NCBI GenBank assembly: GCA_907163375.1
Contig: CAJQUW010003607.1
Coordinates: 124,001-188,000, forward strand
From: Prostheceraeus crozeri
Lineage: Eukaryota > Platyhelminthes > Polycladida > Euryleptidae
Direction: 5' to 3'
Length of the DNA: 64,000 bases
The position numbers and the translations under genes are program-made. Positions 9,865 to 22,454 of the stretch are shown here, piece after piece; the first letter of the stretch is position 1; every line of letters begins with the position of its first letter. Below the pieces are notes generated by a model that saw only the letters and a list, made by a program, of their open reading frames with translations, did not search any database and was not told the origin of the DNA.

Positions 9865-10504
9865 TTGTAGATCTTGAAGGGCTGAACACAAAAATCAAAT
9901 TCTTAAGTGTCACAGCCAGTCGTTTTCGGTTATAGACAAGGTCAAAGGATCCCCATTGATCCAATGATAAATTTCAGGAAATATCTATGAATTGTGAAAC
10001 ACTTGGCAATTTCCCTACATTTTCTTTTGCAGAAAAGAAACTATTCATTAAAATGCAATGAAATTTGAAACATAATTGAGTTCAGAACATCAACTTCGAC
10101 ATAAAAGTTGAAGCGAGTTACATGATTCAGTATTTGATGTTTGAGAGCCTCTGCAAAATGAGTAAAATCGCCAAAATTAAGTCAAACCATGAAGTTAACT
10201 CATTTTGTAGAGGCACTCAGACATCAAATACTGAATATTGAAATCATATAACTCACTTCAACTTTTGTATCGAAGTTGAAGTTCTGAACTCAATCATGTT
10301 TCAAATTTCATGCGATTCTGATAAATAGTTTCTTTTCTGCAAAGGAAATGTACGAAAATTGCCAAGTGTTTCACAATTCATAGATATTTCTTGAATTTTA
10401 TCATTGGATCAATGGGAATCTTTCAACCTTACCTATAACCGAAAGCGACCGGCTGTGACACTTAAGAATTTGATTTTTGTATTCAGCGCTTCAAGATCTA
10501 CAAT
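9865..10504. repeat. 640-bp long palindrome (foldback) with 34-nt loop
   Basis: The left arm (9865-10163) and right arm (about 10198-10504) are reverse complements along nearly their whole length, with scattered mismatches. Landmarks pair as TTGTAGATCTTGAAG with CTTCAAGATCTACAA, CAAATTCTTAAGTGTCACAG with its complement, and GCCTCTGCAAAATGAGT with ACTCATTTTGTAGAGGC next to the loop. No target duplication or protein was found. A transcript through it would fold into a near-300-bp duplex. Confidence 0.9.
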
Positions 10505-13500
10505 TATTCATAAATAAATATGTAAGTGTGCGAGTGTTAGGGAGAGAGACAGATAAGGGATGTCTAAATATCATGCGCTGGTGTTGAGGCGTTTCAAAGA
10601 CAATATATTCTATTTGAAATGATTTTTGGACTTATTTACCACTAACGGCGTGAAAGTCAGCAATCAGCATATTAGATGAAGTATCTTATTTTGCAATAAA
10701 ATTTCAGCAGTAGACAGTTTTGTCTGATACTTTGGCTGGTGATTGTCTGCTCTGAGCAGCCACAGTTGGCTGTTCAATGGCTAATGTTTTATGTTGCAAC
10801 TGTCTCATCATTTCAGCTGATATTTTAGCTGGTATTTGGTTGCTTACAGTTTACGGATAGCAATTTTACTTAACCTCAACGGATCTTGTTCGCCTCTGCA
10901 TAAAATCTACGACGACTATTTATCTGAAACAATTAAGATAGGAATAACAATTCATCATATAGATATCTCTAAGATTATATGGATTTATCATAATAGCATA
11001 ATTTATATGTGCAAAGTAGTTTGTAGGACTTCTAATGCTTATTTTACCTGTGTTTCCAAAGAAGCGGATTTTTTCTAAAGATTTACAAATTCAAATTTTG
11101 AAATGCTATTCTGAAATGAAATCCATGATTCTGTAAAAACGGATGCTCCAACTGATTTTGACATGGCCGAGATTTATTGATCACCTATTTTAAAATGGGT
11201 CTTTTTAATGGCTTCGCTATTTGCATGTACTGTAGTTTAGGATTTCTAGATAGGGACAAAATTTGCCCGTCCCCCACTTGGGATGCGTTACCTCAACGAG
11301 GCGATGATAAATAACTGGCTAATACATGTGGAGCCCCTAAGGCATCTATTAGCATTATTTGGTCTACCTATGCGTTTGAGATATGCAGAATGCCATACAA
11401 GCGCATCAGTAGCATAGGTGCAAAAAATTCCAATTTCAAAGAGAATGGTGTCATAAACTTGTGTTTTTTAGGTCAGAAACCAACAGACCAGACGAAAATT
11501 TCAAATTGAAGAGAGGCAAAAAAACTAGAATTGTCAATAATTGCCTGATGAAGTGTTGACGTCGCAACTGAAGTCATGGTACTTTTGCTTGACAGATTGA
11601 CCAAATCATCTACTTTGTCATTATTAGAAGGAAGAGTGAAATTTAGATTCACACATTAAGTATGCCAAAACTAAAGCCATTAACACGTAAAATCGCTGTT
11701 TCCGTTATCAGATAGCTTTGTTAAAATCTTAGCAGATACTTTACGCCTGCAGATTAACAGCTGAAAATGAAAATGGGGAGTCATCGTTTCAAATGCCAAA
11801 TGCTTGAGCAATCTCTCGGCTTTTCTGCTTATCAGAAAAGTGAAAATGATTTCGCATTAATTTGAGAGCCACGGAAAGACTCATGTTATAGTTTCAGCAT
11901 TTCAATAATTAGTTTTTGTAACCACTGCTCTCACGGCGATCAGAATATTCCAGAAGCTGAGAGAATTACACGTAGTTCTAATTATTTATTTCTGTATTGC
12001 GTGCATAGTTATATCACAGAAATTCGAAGGCGCATGCTTATACTACGTATTCTGAGACTTGAAATTAATCAAAACCAGACAGATGTTTCAAAGTTTTACG
12101 TCTGATGGCAGCGTATAGTTGTGTAATGTTGCAAAAATATCCGCCAGCCCTAATTATAGGCAGTTAAAGCGAACTCAATCTCTTGGATTTAGTCGTTTGA
12201 CGCGGCAACATCAAAGGAAATCAATACAGTATGTGAGAAGTAGTCGGAAGTAAAGGATGGGTTGAGAATCCTTCCTGCAGCAAGTGAATAATTTCAACAA
12301 TTTGTTTGCTGATCATAAAATCAATTGCACTTTAAAGCAGTTACATTAATGTGATGATGACTAAATACAAATTATCGGTTGATATTACAACACCTTCCCA
12401 TCGAAGTTATCTGTTGAATAAATAATTCAATATCTGAGACAGAATGCGTTGAAATTGATATTATCAACAATTCAACAAACATGTATTGCTTCAAACTTTT
12501 CTTACATTATATTTCTGGATAACTAAAGAAATGCTGATGAGAAAATATGTGTTCAACTACCGAAGTCTGAAATATCAAATTAGATAAATAACATCAAAAT
12601 ATGTAATTGGCAAAACATGTCTATGAAAATAGGCTACGTGTATTCTTTGTATATTTTGTTGCACTCTGAACAGGTTGTTGTTATTGCAGCTTTGAAGTAT
12701 GTAGACCTATATGTGATTGTGATTTATGAAAGGCTAGCCAAAATTATTACAATAATTTTGCACCTTATTTAGAAGATCAAGTAACAAAAGCTGTGTGTTA
12801 TTTTGTACAGTGCACCCAATATTTCGAGTCTCAGTCAGCGTCAGCTCAATAAAAATGACATTACGTAAAACATATTTAAAAAAGCATTTAATTGCAACTA
12901 TGACGAAGATGCAATTAGCCAAGGACTCCTAGAATTAGCACTTCAAGATAGAGAAGTTGTTTAGCCTTTTCATTCTTCTCAGGAGTTGATGGCTGGTGCA
13001 TAAATTTGGATAATGTATTATCCTTTTCATATTTTCGATTGGTATTGTTATTCTTTTTGCTTGATTTAGGCCTATCACTGCAAACTGTAGGGCACTAATT
13101 TATACACGAAGCCGAAATTTCGTACCAGCTAGCGCCTTTCTAATGCCTCGATGCGCCATTAGGCATTAACAGGCACCAAACCAAATATTTGTTTATCCAA
13201 TGAAGTCGAAGGATAAACCAGTGGGCACGAACTCGGCACTATGAACTTCGTACCTACTCGTGCCTTGTGTTGGTTAGAATTGATGCCTAAATTTCGTGCG
13301 TAATTCAAGCGAAATTTTGTGCTCTAGAGTTTACAGTGCAATATGCATGTTCGTGGATGCTTTGATAGAAATGATTCTGTGTTTGATGTTCTCGTGTATT
13401 GGTATGTAAGTCACAATTTTTTGAAGGCTTCAATTTGCTTTCGACGTGGTGTGGTGGTTTTTAGACAATTTGTCCTTGAACTGTATAATGAAAAACATGG

Positions 13501-14054
13501 TTCGAAGCGTGGTTCGAAACTATTTCGAAGCCGCGACTAACAACTGAATAATGGTCAATATTTGTCAAATACCTCAGTATCTGAAATGCACCAGTTCGTA
13601 AATTCCAAATGAATTGATAGATTTCGATCACGAGCCGTACGAAATATCTCTGAAAAAGATCGATGTAAAATCCGCATGTTCTACCTCAAATTTCGTTAGA
13701 CAGATAAATATACTGCAAACTCATTGTCCTCGCAAACTGTCGATGCCAAGTTTGTCGGCATACCGGCAGTCCATACCTACCTAGTCAACACGTGAAGACA
13801 TCTGAAGATGGTTTCAACCATTTGCTCATGATTGTATTATTTTGCTTCCTATAAATTATGTTGTGTCCGAAATTTTAACATCTTCCACCGCTAACTGTGT
13901 AGCTACATTATTTTATCTCCATCTCTCATTCATTTCACCTTCATTCATTCGTCCACTCATCCAACGCCACTGTAAAGTTCACACATAAAATATATTCATT
14001 TTGACATCATATATTTAATTTACTATCCTCCACAGCATTGGCCAAAAATCGGGA
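10505..14054. other. Gene-free AT-rich region
   Basis: I recognise no gene. Around 13110-13270 there are small hairpins (TAATGCCT...AGGCATTA; GTTTATCC...GGATAAAC) within somewhat GC-richer sequence that may be an old MITE, but I could not find matching ends. A TAGGCCTA octamer lies at 13067. Confidence 0.45.
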
Positions 14055-14631
14055 AGTTTCCGATTTCGATTTTATTAAATGAACTCAAGGGAGATACAGT
14101 CGGAATTGTTTCAAAATGTGAGATAAACACATTTATGCAGTTTTGAAGAAATTACAACGAAATTGAGTAATCAAGGTTATACCAAAGCAGAAGGAAATGA
14201 TATTATTTTACAGATTGTCCGTGTCATGACAGCCTTGGAGAGGCAATATTTGTTAAATTGGCAACTCGATGACCTGCTATTGTTTCATGAATTAGAAATA
14301 TGAAATTTCAGCCAAGAAAGCACATTAAGATGTCGACTTCTTCATTAAGAATTCCATAATAAAACGGATCATGAAATTCCTTTGATAATCAGCTTAATTT
14401 CCGCTTAGCTAGGATGCTTATTAGCAAATATTCATTCCTTTTGATATCCAACTTGTTGCATACTACTTCCATAGAGGAGTCATCTCGGTAGTATATAAAT
14501 TGTCAAAATGTTGACTTTTTTTAGAACTGCTCAAATAATTTTTTGGACCACGGGAACGTAATCTCCAGAAGAAAGTGAATATTTTCATTTAAAAATTTTC
14601 ACTGTATACAGATACTTTTTTGAGTCGACAC
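14055..14631 (-). repeat. Dispersed repeat, right copy of the inverted pair
   Basis: The reverse complement of 8325-9085, diverged and with small gaps. It is interrupted at its outer end by a hAT-type element (14632-15417); the remainder of the repeat resumes at 15418 with GTCGACACTCTACC. Confidence 0.75.
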
Positions 14632-15425
14632 CAGGGATGCGGAGTCCTATCATTTTGAAAGGACTCCGACTGCGGGTGTTGATAGGACTCCGGCTTTTGA
14701 TAGGACTCCGACTCCGAGTCCGGGCGTTAAAAGTGTATATAGCCTTTTTTGAAAAATTAACTGGTAGCCTACATCATAGATCAGTATAGGCTTACCTGAA
14801 CCTATCTTTAGTGATCATTGCTGTATCAATTATCAGTCATTGCCAATGAAAGTTTATCAAATGTCGCTTTGAGTTGGTTACATGCGACTCGGCTCCTCCC
14901 ATCTAGTTGATGTGTGCTTCACACGGTTTTTCTCCAGTCTCTACCACGCAGGAAAATCCCCATTCTTCTCCAAAAAATGTGATTACACCTTCGATTTTAA
15001 TATGCGCTTTAGAGAAGACATCACACACGATTAACGTGAGGGTAAGAGGTAATGTTCTCAAACAAACTAGTACTTCATTTTTGTCTCTGATGTGACCTTT
15101 GGTGCGTAGGTCTGATCGAGGCTCCGCTAGGAAGGCTTGTCTTCTCTACTAAATCACCGAGTGAAAAGACAATCGTTTTTTCATCATCAAGATTCATTCC
15201 CTCAACTATTACAAGCTTTGCATGCACTGCTGTCTCTGTACTTTTCTTTGATGGAGAAAATTGACATCAAGACAGTGACAGCTGCACGAGAATATATATA
15301 TTGCTTGTATTATATTTCGGGTCTAGTTATAGGCCGGAGTCCGGAGTCCTATCATTTGATAGGACTCCGACTCCAGCAAAAATGATAGGACTCCGGGACT
15401 CCGACTCCGCATCCCTGGTCGACAC
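14624..15425. mobile_element. hAT-type non-autonomous element, 786 bp, inside the dispersed repeat
   Basis: The element runs from 14632 (CAGGGATGCGGAGTCCTATC) to 15417 (ending GACTCCGCATCCCTG). The perfect inverted terminus CAGGGATGCGGAGTC and exact 8-bp duplications GTCGACAC (14624-14631 and 15418-15425) are diagnostic of hAT. Subterminal copies of ATAGGACTCCGACT lie at both ends. There is no transposase. The insertion splits the older repeat, so it is younger than that repeat. Confidence 0.92.
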
Positions 15426-17406
15426 TCTACCTATATATCCCTATCAAAGTTTTTATTTTTCAAAGATTTTTCGCTGATTCATAGTTTTGACATAGCTATT
15501 CAGTCCCTTCCATTTAATAATTCAATGCTCTTCTGTTATCAATTGAGATATCAAATAAAACTGCTTATAAGAGCTGGCGAAAAAGTAATATCATAGATGT
15601 CCCCACAAATCATGCTTTGATTGCATACTTCTCTTATATACTTACTTTGATCCCTATATACTCTATGATTATGCATAAGTCAAATATTTTTAAAAACTGT
15701 GATCTGAAAATTGAGCTTCAATTTATATTGACGTTTCGCGCGTAATACTTTTCATCAATGATATGCACTATGCAACAACTTTTCAAAAAAATTCTGCTAC
15801 AAAGATCAAACGTAACTTTTGTGGGTAATTTGGGGTCGTAAAGTAGGACTCTAACATCACGTCAGGAATTTTGCAACAGATTAGCTCTATTTTCGGGTCG
15901 AGGATTCCACAGCAGCATGAATAGTTTCGTGTATGTAGTCATGTCATCATACATCAAATGCAACATTATATCTTAAGAAATTATCATTATGAGTTTACAT
16001 AAAAAGGGTGCAGTTTTTTCAAAGCGGTATTCGATCGATGTAAATTTACTTATTGTTATTAAGGATTGTTATTAGGATTAATATTGATCCTTGACAGCAT
16101 ATGACAGGATGAGCTCGACTCTGAAAATTCTGTAACTTTTTAGTGTGCACAACATTTAAACGTAGTTGACCAAGCGTGTAAATTGCATCGACTGATAGAA
16201 GGCGCTGGACGCTTTCTTTTAATCATAACTTAAAGTGATAAAGACCGATAAACGTTTTACCGAGAGAGTCCTGATACTTTTGTTCTGTCTTGAACTCTTT
16301 GGAAAATAGCATTTAAACGACCATAGACTGGTGAGGCATGTACAGAGAGTGACGAAATCAATAAATTGCGCACATTTATGAGATCGACATGCAAAATAGT
16401 CTTTAAAACTCGGATAACATACAGATGATGTGACGAGTTTTTATTAAAAAAGGAAAGAAAATCCGCAAATATGCGTAGAACTCGAATATATTAAAATATT
16501 AAAGTCACACATTTTCGGCCCAAGCCTTCATCATGTGAAATTCACATGCACAATTTAGATGCAGTTGGAAGAAGTGTCAGTGGTCATGGAGTGGCAATCA
16601 CAAACGTCACATGATTTAGTGAAGCAGACGCCTCATGGATAGGAACATTAAAATTCACAGCATGAACCAAACGCAACATAGCTAAAGCCAGAGAATAGCA
16701 TGCAACAACAAAAATGCACAATTTCTTTCCTTTTTTATAGCATTTACTATTCGATCTTCCCATGAAAAAATATCAGTTATTATGAATCCTAATATCATAC
16801 ATACTCTACGTGAGACTCAAGAAAAAGCAGATCTATTAGCTGAACAGACATGATTAGGTGAAACAAAGTGTTGAACATCTGAAAGTGCTCAGAGAAGGAC
16901 CCATTTCAAAAAAGTCCATGGAATTTTTCACATTCGTGAAATTATTATGGGGATTGCTATTGAATCAAATTAATACTGCATTAAAAAATGCAATTACCAT
17001 AAAATATTGTTGTTATTTTCGGCTACCCCTCGCATTGCATGCATAATATGTTGCAATAATGGAGTTACATGTAAATCAGTACTTGGCTATAGTTCAAATT
17101 ATTCAGATTGTGATAAGTCTAAACATGCTCTATGATTACAATCATACACTAGTTTTGTTCTATTTGACTAATTTTAAGCATAGGCCTACATATATACAGG
17201 GCTATAGACAACATTTTTGATGGTATTAAGTCTTTTTCATGTTGATTAGATGTATTTTTACATAAATATTACTGTGGTATTACCATTCATAGGTCCACAT
17301 CGATCATATAACCGTAGAAGTATTTAGATTGTGCAACATTGAATCAACTAGCTCCTTCTATCTGGATGACACACGCCGTTCATATTTCCCTCCCTACCTT
17401 GCTCCG
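15426..17406. other. Gene-free stretch with a possible degraded element end
   Basis: No gene is recognised. On the minus strand near 16545-16505 the sequence ATGATGAAGGCTTGGGCCGAAAATG resembles the CTGATGA...GAAA boxes common at Penelope-like ends, but the first base of the box differs and there is no protein nearby. Confidence 0.35.
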
Positions 17407-17498
17407 TGGCTTCACTTAGGGTTCTGTAATATTGGATGCCGAAGCAGAACTTTTGCTTCTCAACGACATCCAATATTATGGAACCTCAAGTGAAGCCA
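17407..17498. repeat. 92-nt imperfect hairpin, pre-miRNA-like size
   Basis: Arms TGGCTTCACTTAGGGTTCTG and its complement fold with few mismatches (about 31 bp, near 5 mismatches, including ATATTGGAT/ATCCAATAT). An inner stem GAAGCA...TGCTTC closes a small loop. The size and imperfect pairing suit either a microRNA precursor or a very short MITE. The structure is equally good on both strands, so a strand cannot be chosen. Confidence 0.6.
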
Positions 17499-19436
17499 TT
17501 GCGAGAACATGCGTAAAGAAATCGAGTGCATATTTCCACTTGAAGTCTATTCCAGTATTTCGCACCAGAAACCTCAATCCTAGCAGTGTGAAAGACACCA
17601 TTTCTTTGAACAGAAACCCATGGTTACTTACTTTTTCAAGTGCATTTGCGAAAAATGAAAGGTGTATTGCACTTGGAAAGAGTACTTGACAAAATGACTA
17701 TTTCCTCAAACAACAAACCAAAATTATCTCACCCGTCATGCCAGCAAAAGTCTGTCCTCCTGCAATATTCAGATCATGGCTTCAAAGTCCTTTAGTAAGC
17801 AAGAAGCAGTATAAAAAACTAGCTATGATGAAGGGTGTGACGAAGCGACTTTGTCGAAGGAGAGATTATTTACGAAGTATTATTACGAAGGAGAGATTAC
17901 TTACGTATATTTTAAAACTTCGGTTTTTCGTATTCATATATTACAATGTCGAATTTTGCGATCATTACTTTTAATTATGGAACGACTCGGGTAGTAAATG
18001 ATAGCAATATGATGTCTCTGCCATCTATTCATACTGGATATTCACATACTCACTGTATATGCACATGTTCAAACATGTGTTGTCGACCGACTCTCCACAT
18101 GAACTTATTAATAGTGTGATTGCGGAGTGAAAAAATTGATTGCAAATGACTAATAGTAGTTAAACAAAAGTCTCTTCAAGATAAAAGTCGAAATTTCCAT
18201 GTATTATCAAATAATTATACACGTAGGTGGTTAGAATTATCGACTCTGAACATCCTCTCCTTCCACGTAGACAACATTTATCATTTGAGGTTTATGACCT
18301 TTTACACAAATCGTTTCAATTTGTGATTATTATTTTATTCATCTCCATCGCATTACTTCTTCAAACTACGACATTCAATGGAATGCTCATTTGTGGCCCT
18401 CAAACAGTAGAAGAGAGGAAAAATCGTGTTCACCGGGATAAGATAGCTCAGATGGCAGTCTACTTTCTTCCGTTACCCGTTGAAGTGACTGGCGGATGGT
18501 CACTGTCCGGCTTGGCATCTCTCTCCAGTTAGAGCATGGTCACTGACAGACTGTGTGTCCCATTTTCTGCAAGGACTTTCATTTATCCTACAGAAAGGAG
18601 ATGCGGCATTGTGGAGTCGTTGCCGTCCTACTGACACTCCCTATATTGACGGAATTTTAAATTTTTTTATTGTCTCTATTATTTTTAAAATCATTTGCCT
18701 GCATTTATCTTCTTTTCCTTGGAAAATTACAATATTGTATGTTTTCTCACAAAATGAAAATATAATTATTTTTTGTTCATATTTCATCATCGATAAAATT
18801 GCCTTATAACATTGTCTACTTTTGGAAATAATACGTTTTGAATTTTGAATTTTATAGTAGTCACTTAGATTATCTTTACGTATACTTAAAGAGTTGACAT
18901 CACCTAATGATAAAGTTCTTACTCGTATATATTGAAAGTAAACAGCAATACACGTATAGAAGCGGGTTTAGTCACAAAATATTGGTTGACATGATTTTCG
19001 CAATTACCATCAACTAATTCCTGAGTATCCTTTACCTTGTACTGAAAATTAATGCCCTGAATTAATATGCATGCTTCATCAATTAATGGTTCGAATCAAT
19101 TCGACTAATCATTATTTTCATCAGTCAAGAGTTTGAGGACATCTCTCTTCTTTGAATTTCAAAAACTACACAATATTCTTTTGATTCTTGTTTATGAGAC
19201 TAATTTCCTGGATTATGTCCCATACTTCACTTTCAATGCTCAACCCTCTGTCTTTCCCACGAATGATATTAGATTTATCATAATCTGACATCGCGTTTTC
19301 TTTCTAGGTTCATTTGTTTTTGAACAGGTTCCGACATTGACGTGGACAATCACGAGTGCATAAATTCCTAATGCCATGATTGATTCCGTAAAATCATAAT
19401 CCACTAATCTCAATCCGTAAATTAAAATGCTATCTG
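17499..19436. other. Gene-free AT-rich stretch
   Basis: No gene is recognised. Near 17838-17905 a short internal repeat is visible (CGAAGGAGAGATTA, twice). The rest looks unique. Confidence 0.45.
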
Positions 19437-21177
19437 TTTCGGATTAAATTCAGACTGATGGAGTTGAAATCCAGATATTACAATTCATATTCAGACATTC
19501 CATTTAATATATTACCGTAGATTATGCAGTTCGTATTCCGATGTTTTCATTTGATGTTCAGACTTTTCCGGTTGAAATTCGGACATCTTCATTTGATAAT
19601 GACCCGGTTTTGATGTGTTTATGAAATATTTATTCAATTCAGATCTGACAATTTAAGCTCAGATATTAGTCCGGGGGTCGGAACGAGTTTCGGCACGGAA
19701 CGAGGCCGAAAATGAGACTTTCACAGAATGATGAACATCTTCTACCTACTACAAATCTGCACGTCTGCCGAGTTCCTCTTCTTGTCAGTCTTCTTCTTTG
19801 AATTCCTCTTCTTGTCAGACAGGATCAAAGAAAAACACATGTAAATCCAATGAGACACAGATTGCAGCTTTTGCTAAAAATGAATTTTTTTATGTTTTTG
19901 CTTATCAACTGGAAAGTATCAAGTCTAGAGTCATAATTTTTGAGATGGAATGTCTTCAGGTCATTTCCTATGATATGATGTGCTATCATCATGCTTCTGA
20001 TCGGCAATGTATGTGGGAATGTGGTTGAATGTGGATAAAGTTTACAAAAATGTTTGTGTCTATCGACATTAAGAGGCTCGCAAATCTAAATGTGTTTAGC
20101 TTTATAGGCAGGTGTGTATGAACATGAAAGGAAATGACCTGGAGACATTCCATGCCAAAAATTATGAATCTGGGCTTAGTACTTTTTTGTTTAAGCAGAG
20201 AAAACATAGAAAATTTCATTTCTGCCAAAAGCTGCAATCTGCATCCCATTGGATTTACATGTGATTTTCTTTGATTTCACAAGAACTCGGCAGACGCACC
20301 GATTCGTTGTAGGCAAAATATGTACATCACTCTGTGAAAATCTCATTTTCGGCCTCTTTCCCTGAAAAAACTCGTTCTGGCTATCGGACTATATTTCCAT
20401 TTAATATTCAGATATCTTTACATGCTATGTAGATGATGTTTGAGTTGATGAGATGTTTTTTTCAGATGATTTATGTTCGGGCATTGGAGCGTTTCAGATT
20501 TTTTCACTACAGATCTGATAAAATCATTAAACATGACATCATAAATCTATTCAGGGAGATCCAAGTTGACAATCAAAACTGACTTAATAAGTTGCGAGGA
20601 AACTATAATACATGCTCCACCATTGATTGACAGGGAATAGTTAATTTAACTAAAGCTGATGGTTGTGACTGGGAACTTCAATGTTTATTACATAAACAAA
20701 CATACATTACATAACTTAAATGTTTATACATTTTTCTATTTGCATCAGCTTTTCAGTTATCTACATACAAAGGGCAAAGTGCTTAGCTTTTCAAAAATAT
20801 TTACGCAGCATCTCTTAGAATAAAAATGATAATTTACTACTATCGTATTTCTCTGAATGTGAATCTTAAAGCTACATGCAGATTTTGATTAATGAGCTTT
20901 TACAAAATTAAGAATGAGCTACCTTGATGCAGGTCTTCGATTCACTTCATGATGTTCATGATGCCAAATAAACAATCAGCAAAAAAATAGCAAAATGTTG
21001 GACTTAGATCATCTGAACTGAATAAACATTTCACAAACTCATCAAAAACACTTGATTATCAAATGAAGATATCCGAATTTCAATTGAAGAAGTCTGAGTA
21101 TCTGAATATCAAATTCAATGTCTGAATATGAATGGCAGCATCTGTAAATCAATTGCAAGTCTGAATTTAATCCGAAA
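19437..21177. mobile_element. TIR-bearing non-autonomous element with internal palindrome
   Basis: The outer ends TTTCGGATTAAATTCAGACT (19437) and its complement ending at 21177 match exactly over 20 bp. Similarity continues inward for about 130-160 bp (CATTCATATTCAGACATT; AAATTCGGA(C/T)ATCTTCATTTGA). The inside is filled with short GTCTGAAT/ATTCGGA motifs. No transposase and no clear target duplication are visible. A second inverted repeat is nested at 19667-20391. Confidence 0.65.
19667..20391. repeat. Nested 725-bp palindrome
   Basis: The left arm (19667-19968) and right arm (20130-20391) are diverged reverse complements. Paired landmarks are GGCCGAAAATGAGA, GTCTGCCGAGTTC, CACATGTAAATCCAATG, AGATTGCAGCTTTTG and GGAATGTCT(T/C)CAGGTCATTTCC. 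Both arms translate to a related short peptide around MECLQVIS, which reflects shared sequence and is not itself evidence of coding. It probably is a foldback element inserted in the outer one. Confidence 0.8.
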
Positions 21178-21647
21178 AAAGGGTAGTGATTCATCAAACC
21201 TCACCTATTCATAAATGTGAGCAGATGCAGATGTCAGTTAGAACAGGTCCTCAAGTTACGAGTAATTCAGAGGAAATAGGCGTGCACAGATTTCTAGGAA
21301 GGGGTCAGAAACTCAGAAACAAGGTTGCCGTGGAGATAATTATTTCCATTCCCATTCCATGGAAATGGAAATGACTTGATAAGGGTAGAAATTTCCACTA
21401 AAGCCACTTTTTATACAGTAGACTTCTATGGCTTTATGGCTCCCCAAATCAGCTATTGCAAATTTAGTTACAAATGTGTCACATCACATTGGACAGACCA
21501 TTTCATTTTCTTTCTCAGTGCAGATAATTACGTGAAAATAGAAGTTATACATTATCAGTTGCGAAACTCAAAACATCAATAAGTCTCAATTGATCCCAAG
21601 GACTCTGCAAAGGATTATGCACGAGCAGAACACGTGCCCATGAAATG

Positions 21648-21763
21648 AAAAGGTCGATTCACACTGGACGCGGTGCGGCGCGTCCTCACGCGTCAGAATT
21701 TTCGTTCAGAACCTTAATGAACCTATGGGGGGACCGCACAGCATCCGGTGTGAATGGACCTTT
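21648..21763. mobile_element. 116-bp MITE-like hairpin
   Basis: Inverted ends AAAGGTCGATTCACACTGGA and AAAGGTCCATTCACACCGGA (read inward from 21763) continue into CGCGGTGCGG/TGCTGTGCGG, giving about 30 bp with five mismatches. It is GC-richer than its surroundings. The family is uncertain and no target duplication is clear. Confidence 0.65.
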
Positions 21764-22086
21764 CAGGAACGATGTTACATGTAGTCAAAGCGTTGCACAA
21801 TTGTAAAGCAGAGTTACTAATATGATAATCGTGACTATTCGCTGTCAAAATTTACAAGAAAACTATAAGTCATTTTCATAATCCATGGAATTTTCCACGC
21901 ATCATCCGTAGAAATGGAATGGAAAAGGAGTCATCAAGCTTTTTCTACGACAATCTTGGAGCCCCCTCGTCGATTCCTTCACCCCACTGCTATACAGTAG
22001 ATGAACATCAACTTCATTTCAACGGCACGCATTAACTTCTCACAGAACTGCACGGACAGTAAATTTCTGCAAATTTTGCTTTTATA

Positions 22087-22178
22087 AATATTGCTAAACA
22101 ATTAGTTCAATTACTGTTTTGCAAGCCAAAGCAATATTGCTAAACAATTAGTTCAATTACTGTTTTGCAAGCCAAAGC
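22087..22178. repeat. Perfect 46-bp tandem duplication
   Basis: The unit starting AATATTGCTAAACAATTAGT is repeated twice with no difference, which points to a very recent slippage or duplication. Confidence 0.95.
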
Positions 22179-22454
22179 AAGTGTTTTAAATTCGCTAGGT
22201 CTGACGAATAGTCTCTGATTTTGAATTGACTACGTCAAATCAAGGACTGTTTAAACTCTAGAACAAAAAGTGGTTTGCATGCAGCCAGGTGCATTTTCTG
22301 GTGTAATTCAATACGAACGCGCAAGTAAATGAGATAACTACATACCATACTGCTTTAATGAAAAGCACAATATCAGTAGGCCTACATGGAGAATTTCTTC
22401 ATTAACACTTTCGAGAAGCCGACATTAAGCTTCAGCGCCATACATGCGCACATA

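Larger units (their letters stand above)
21178..22454. other. Gene-free stretch with small repeats
   Basis: It contains only the short MITE at 21648-21763, the 46-bp tandem duplication at 22087-22178 and a TAGGCCTA octamer at 22377. No gene is recognised. Confidence 0.45.
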
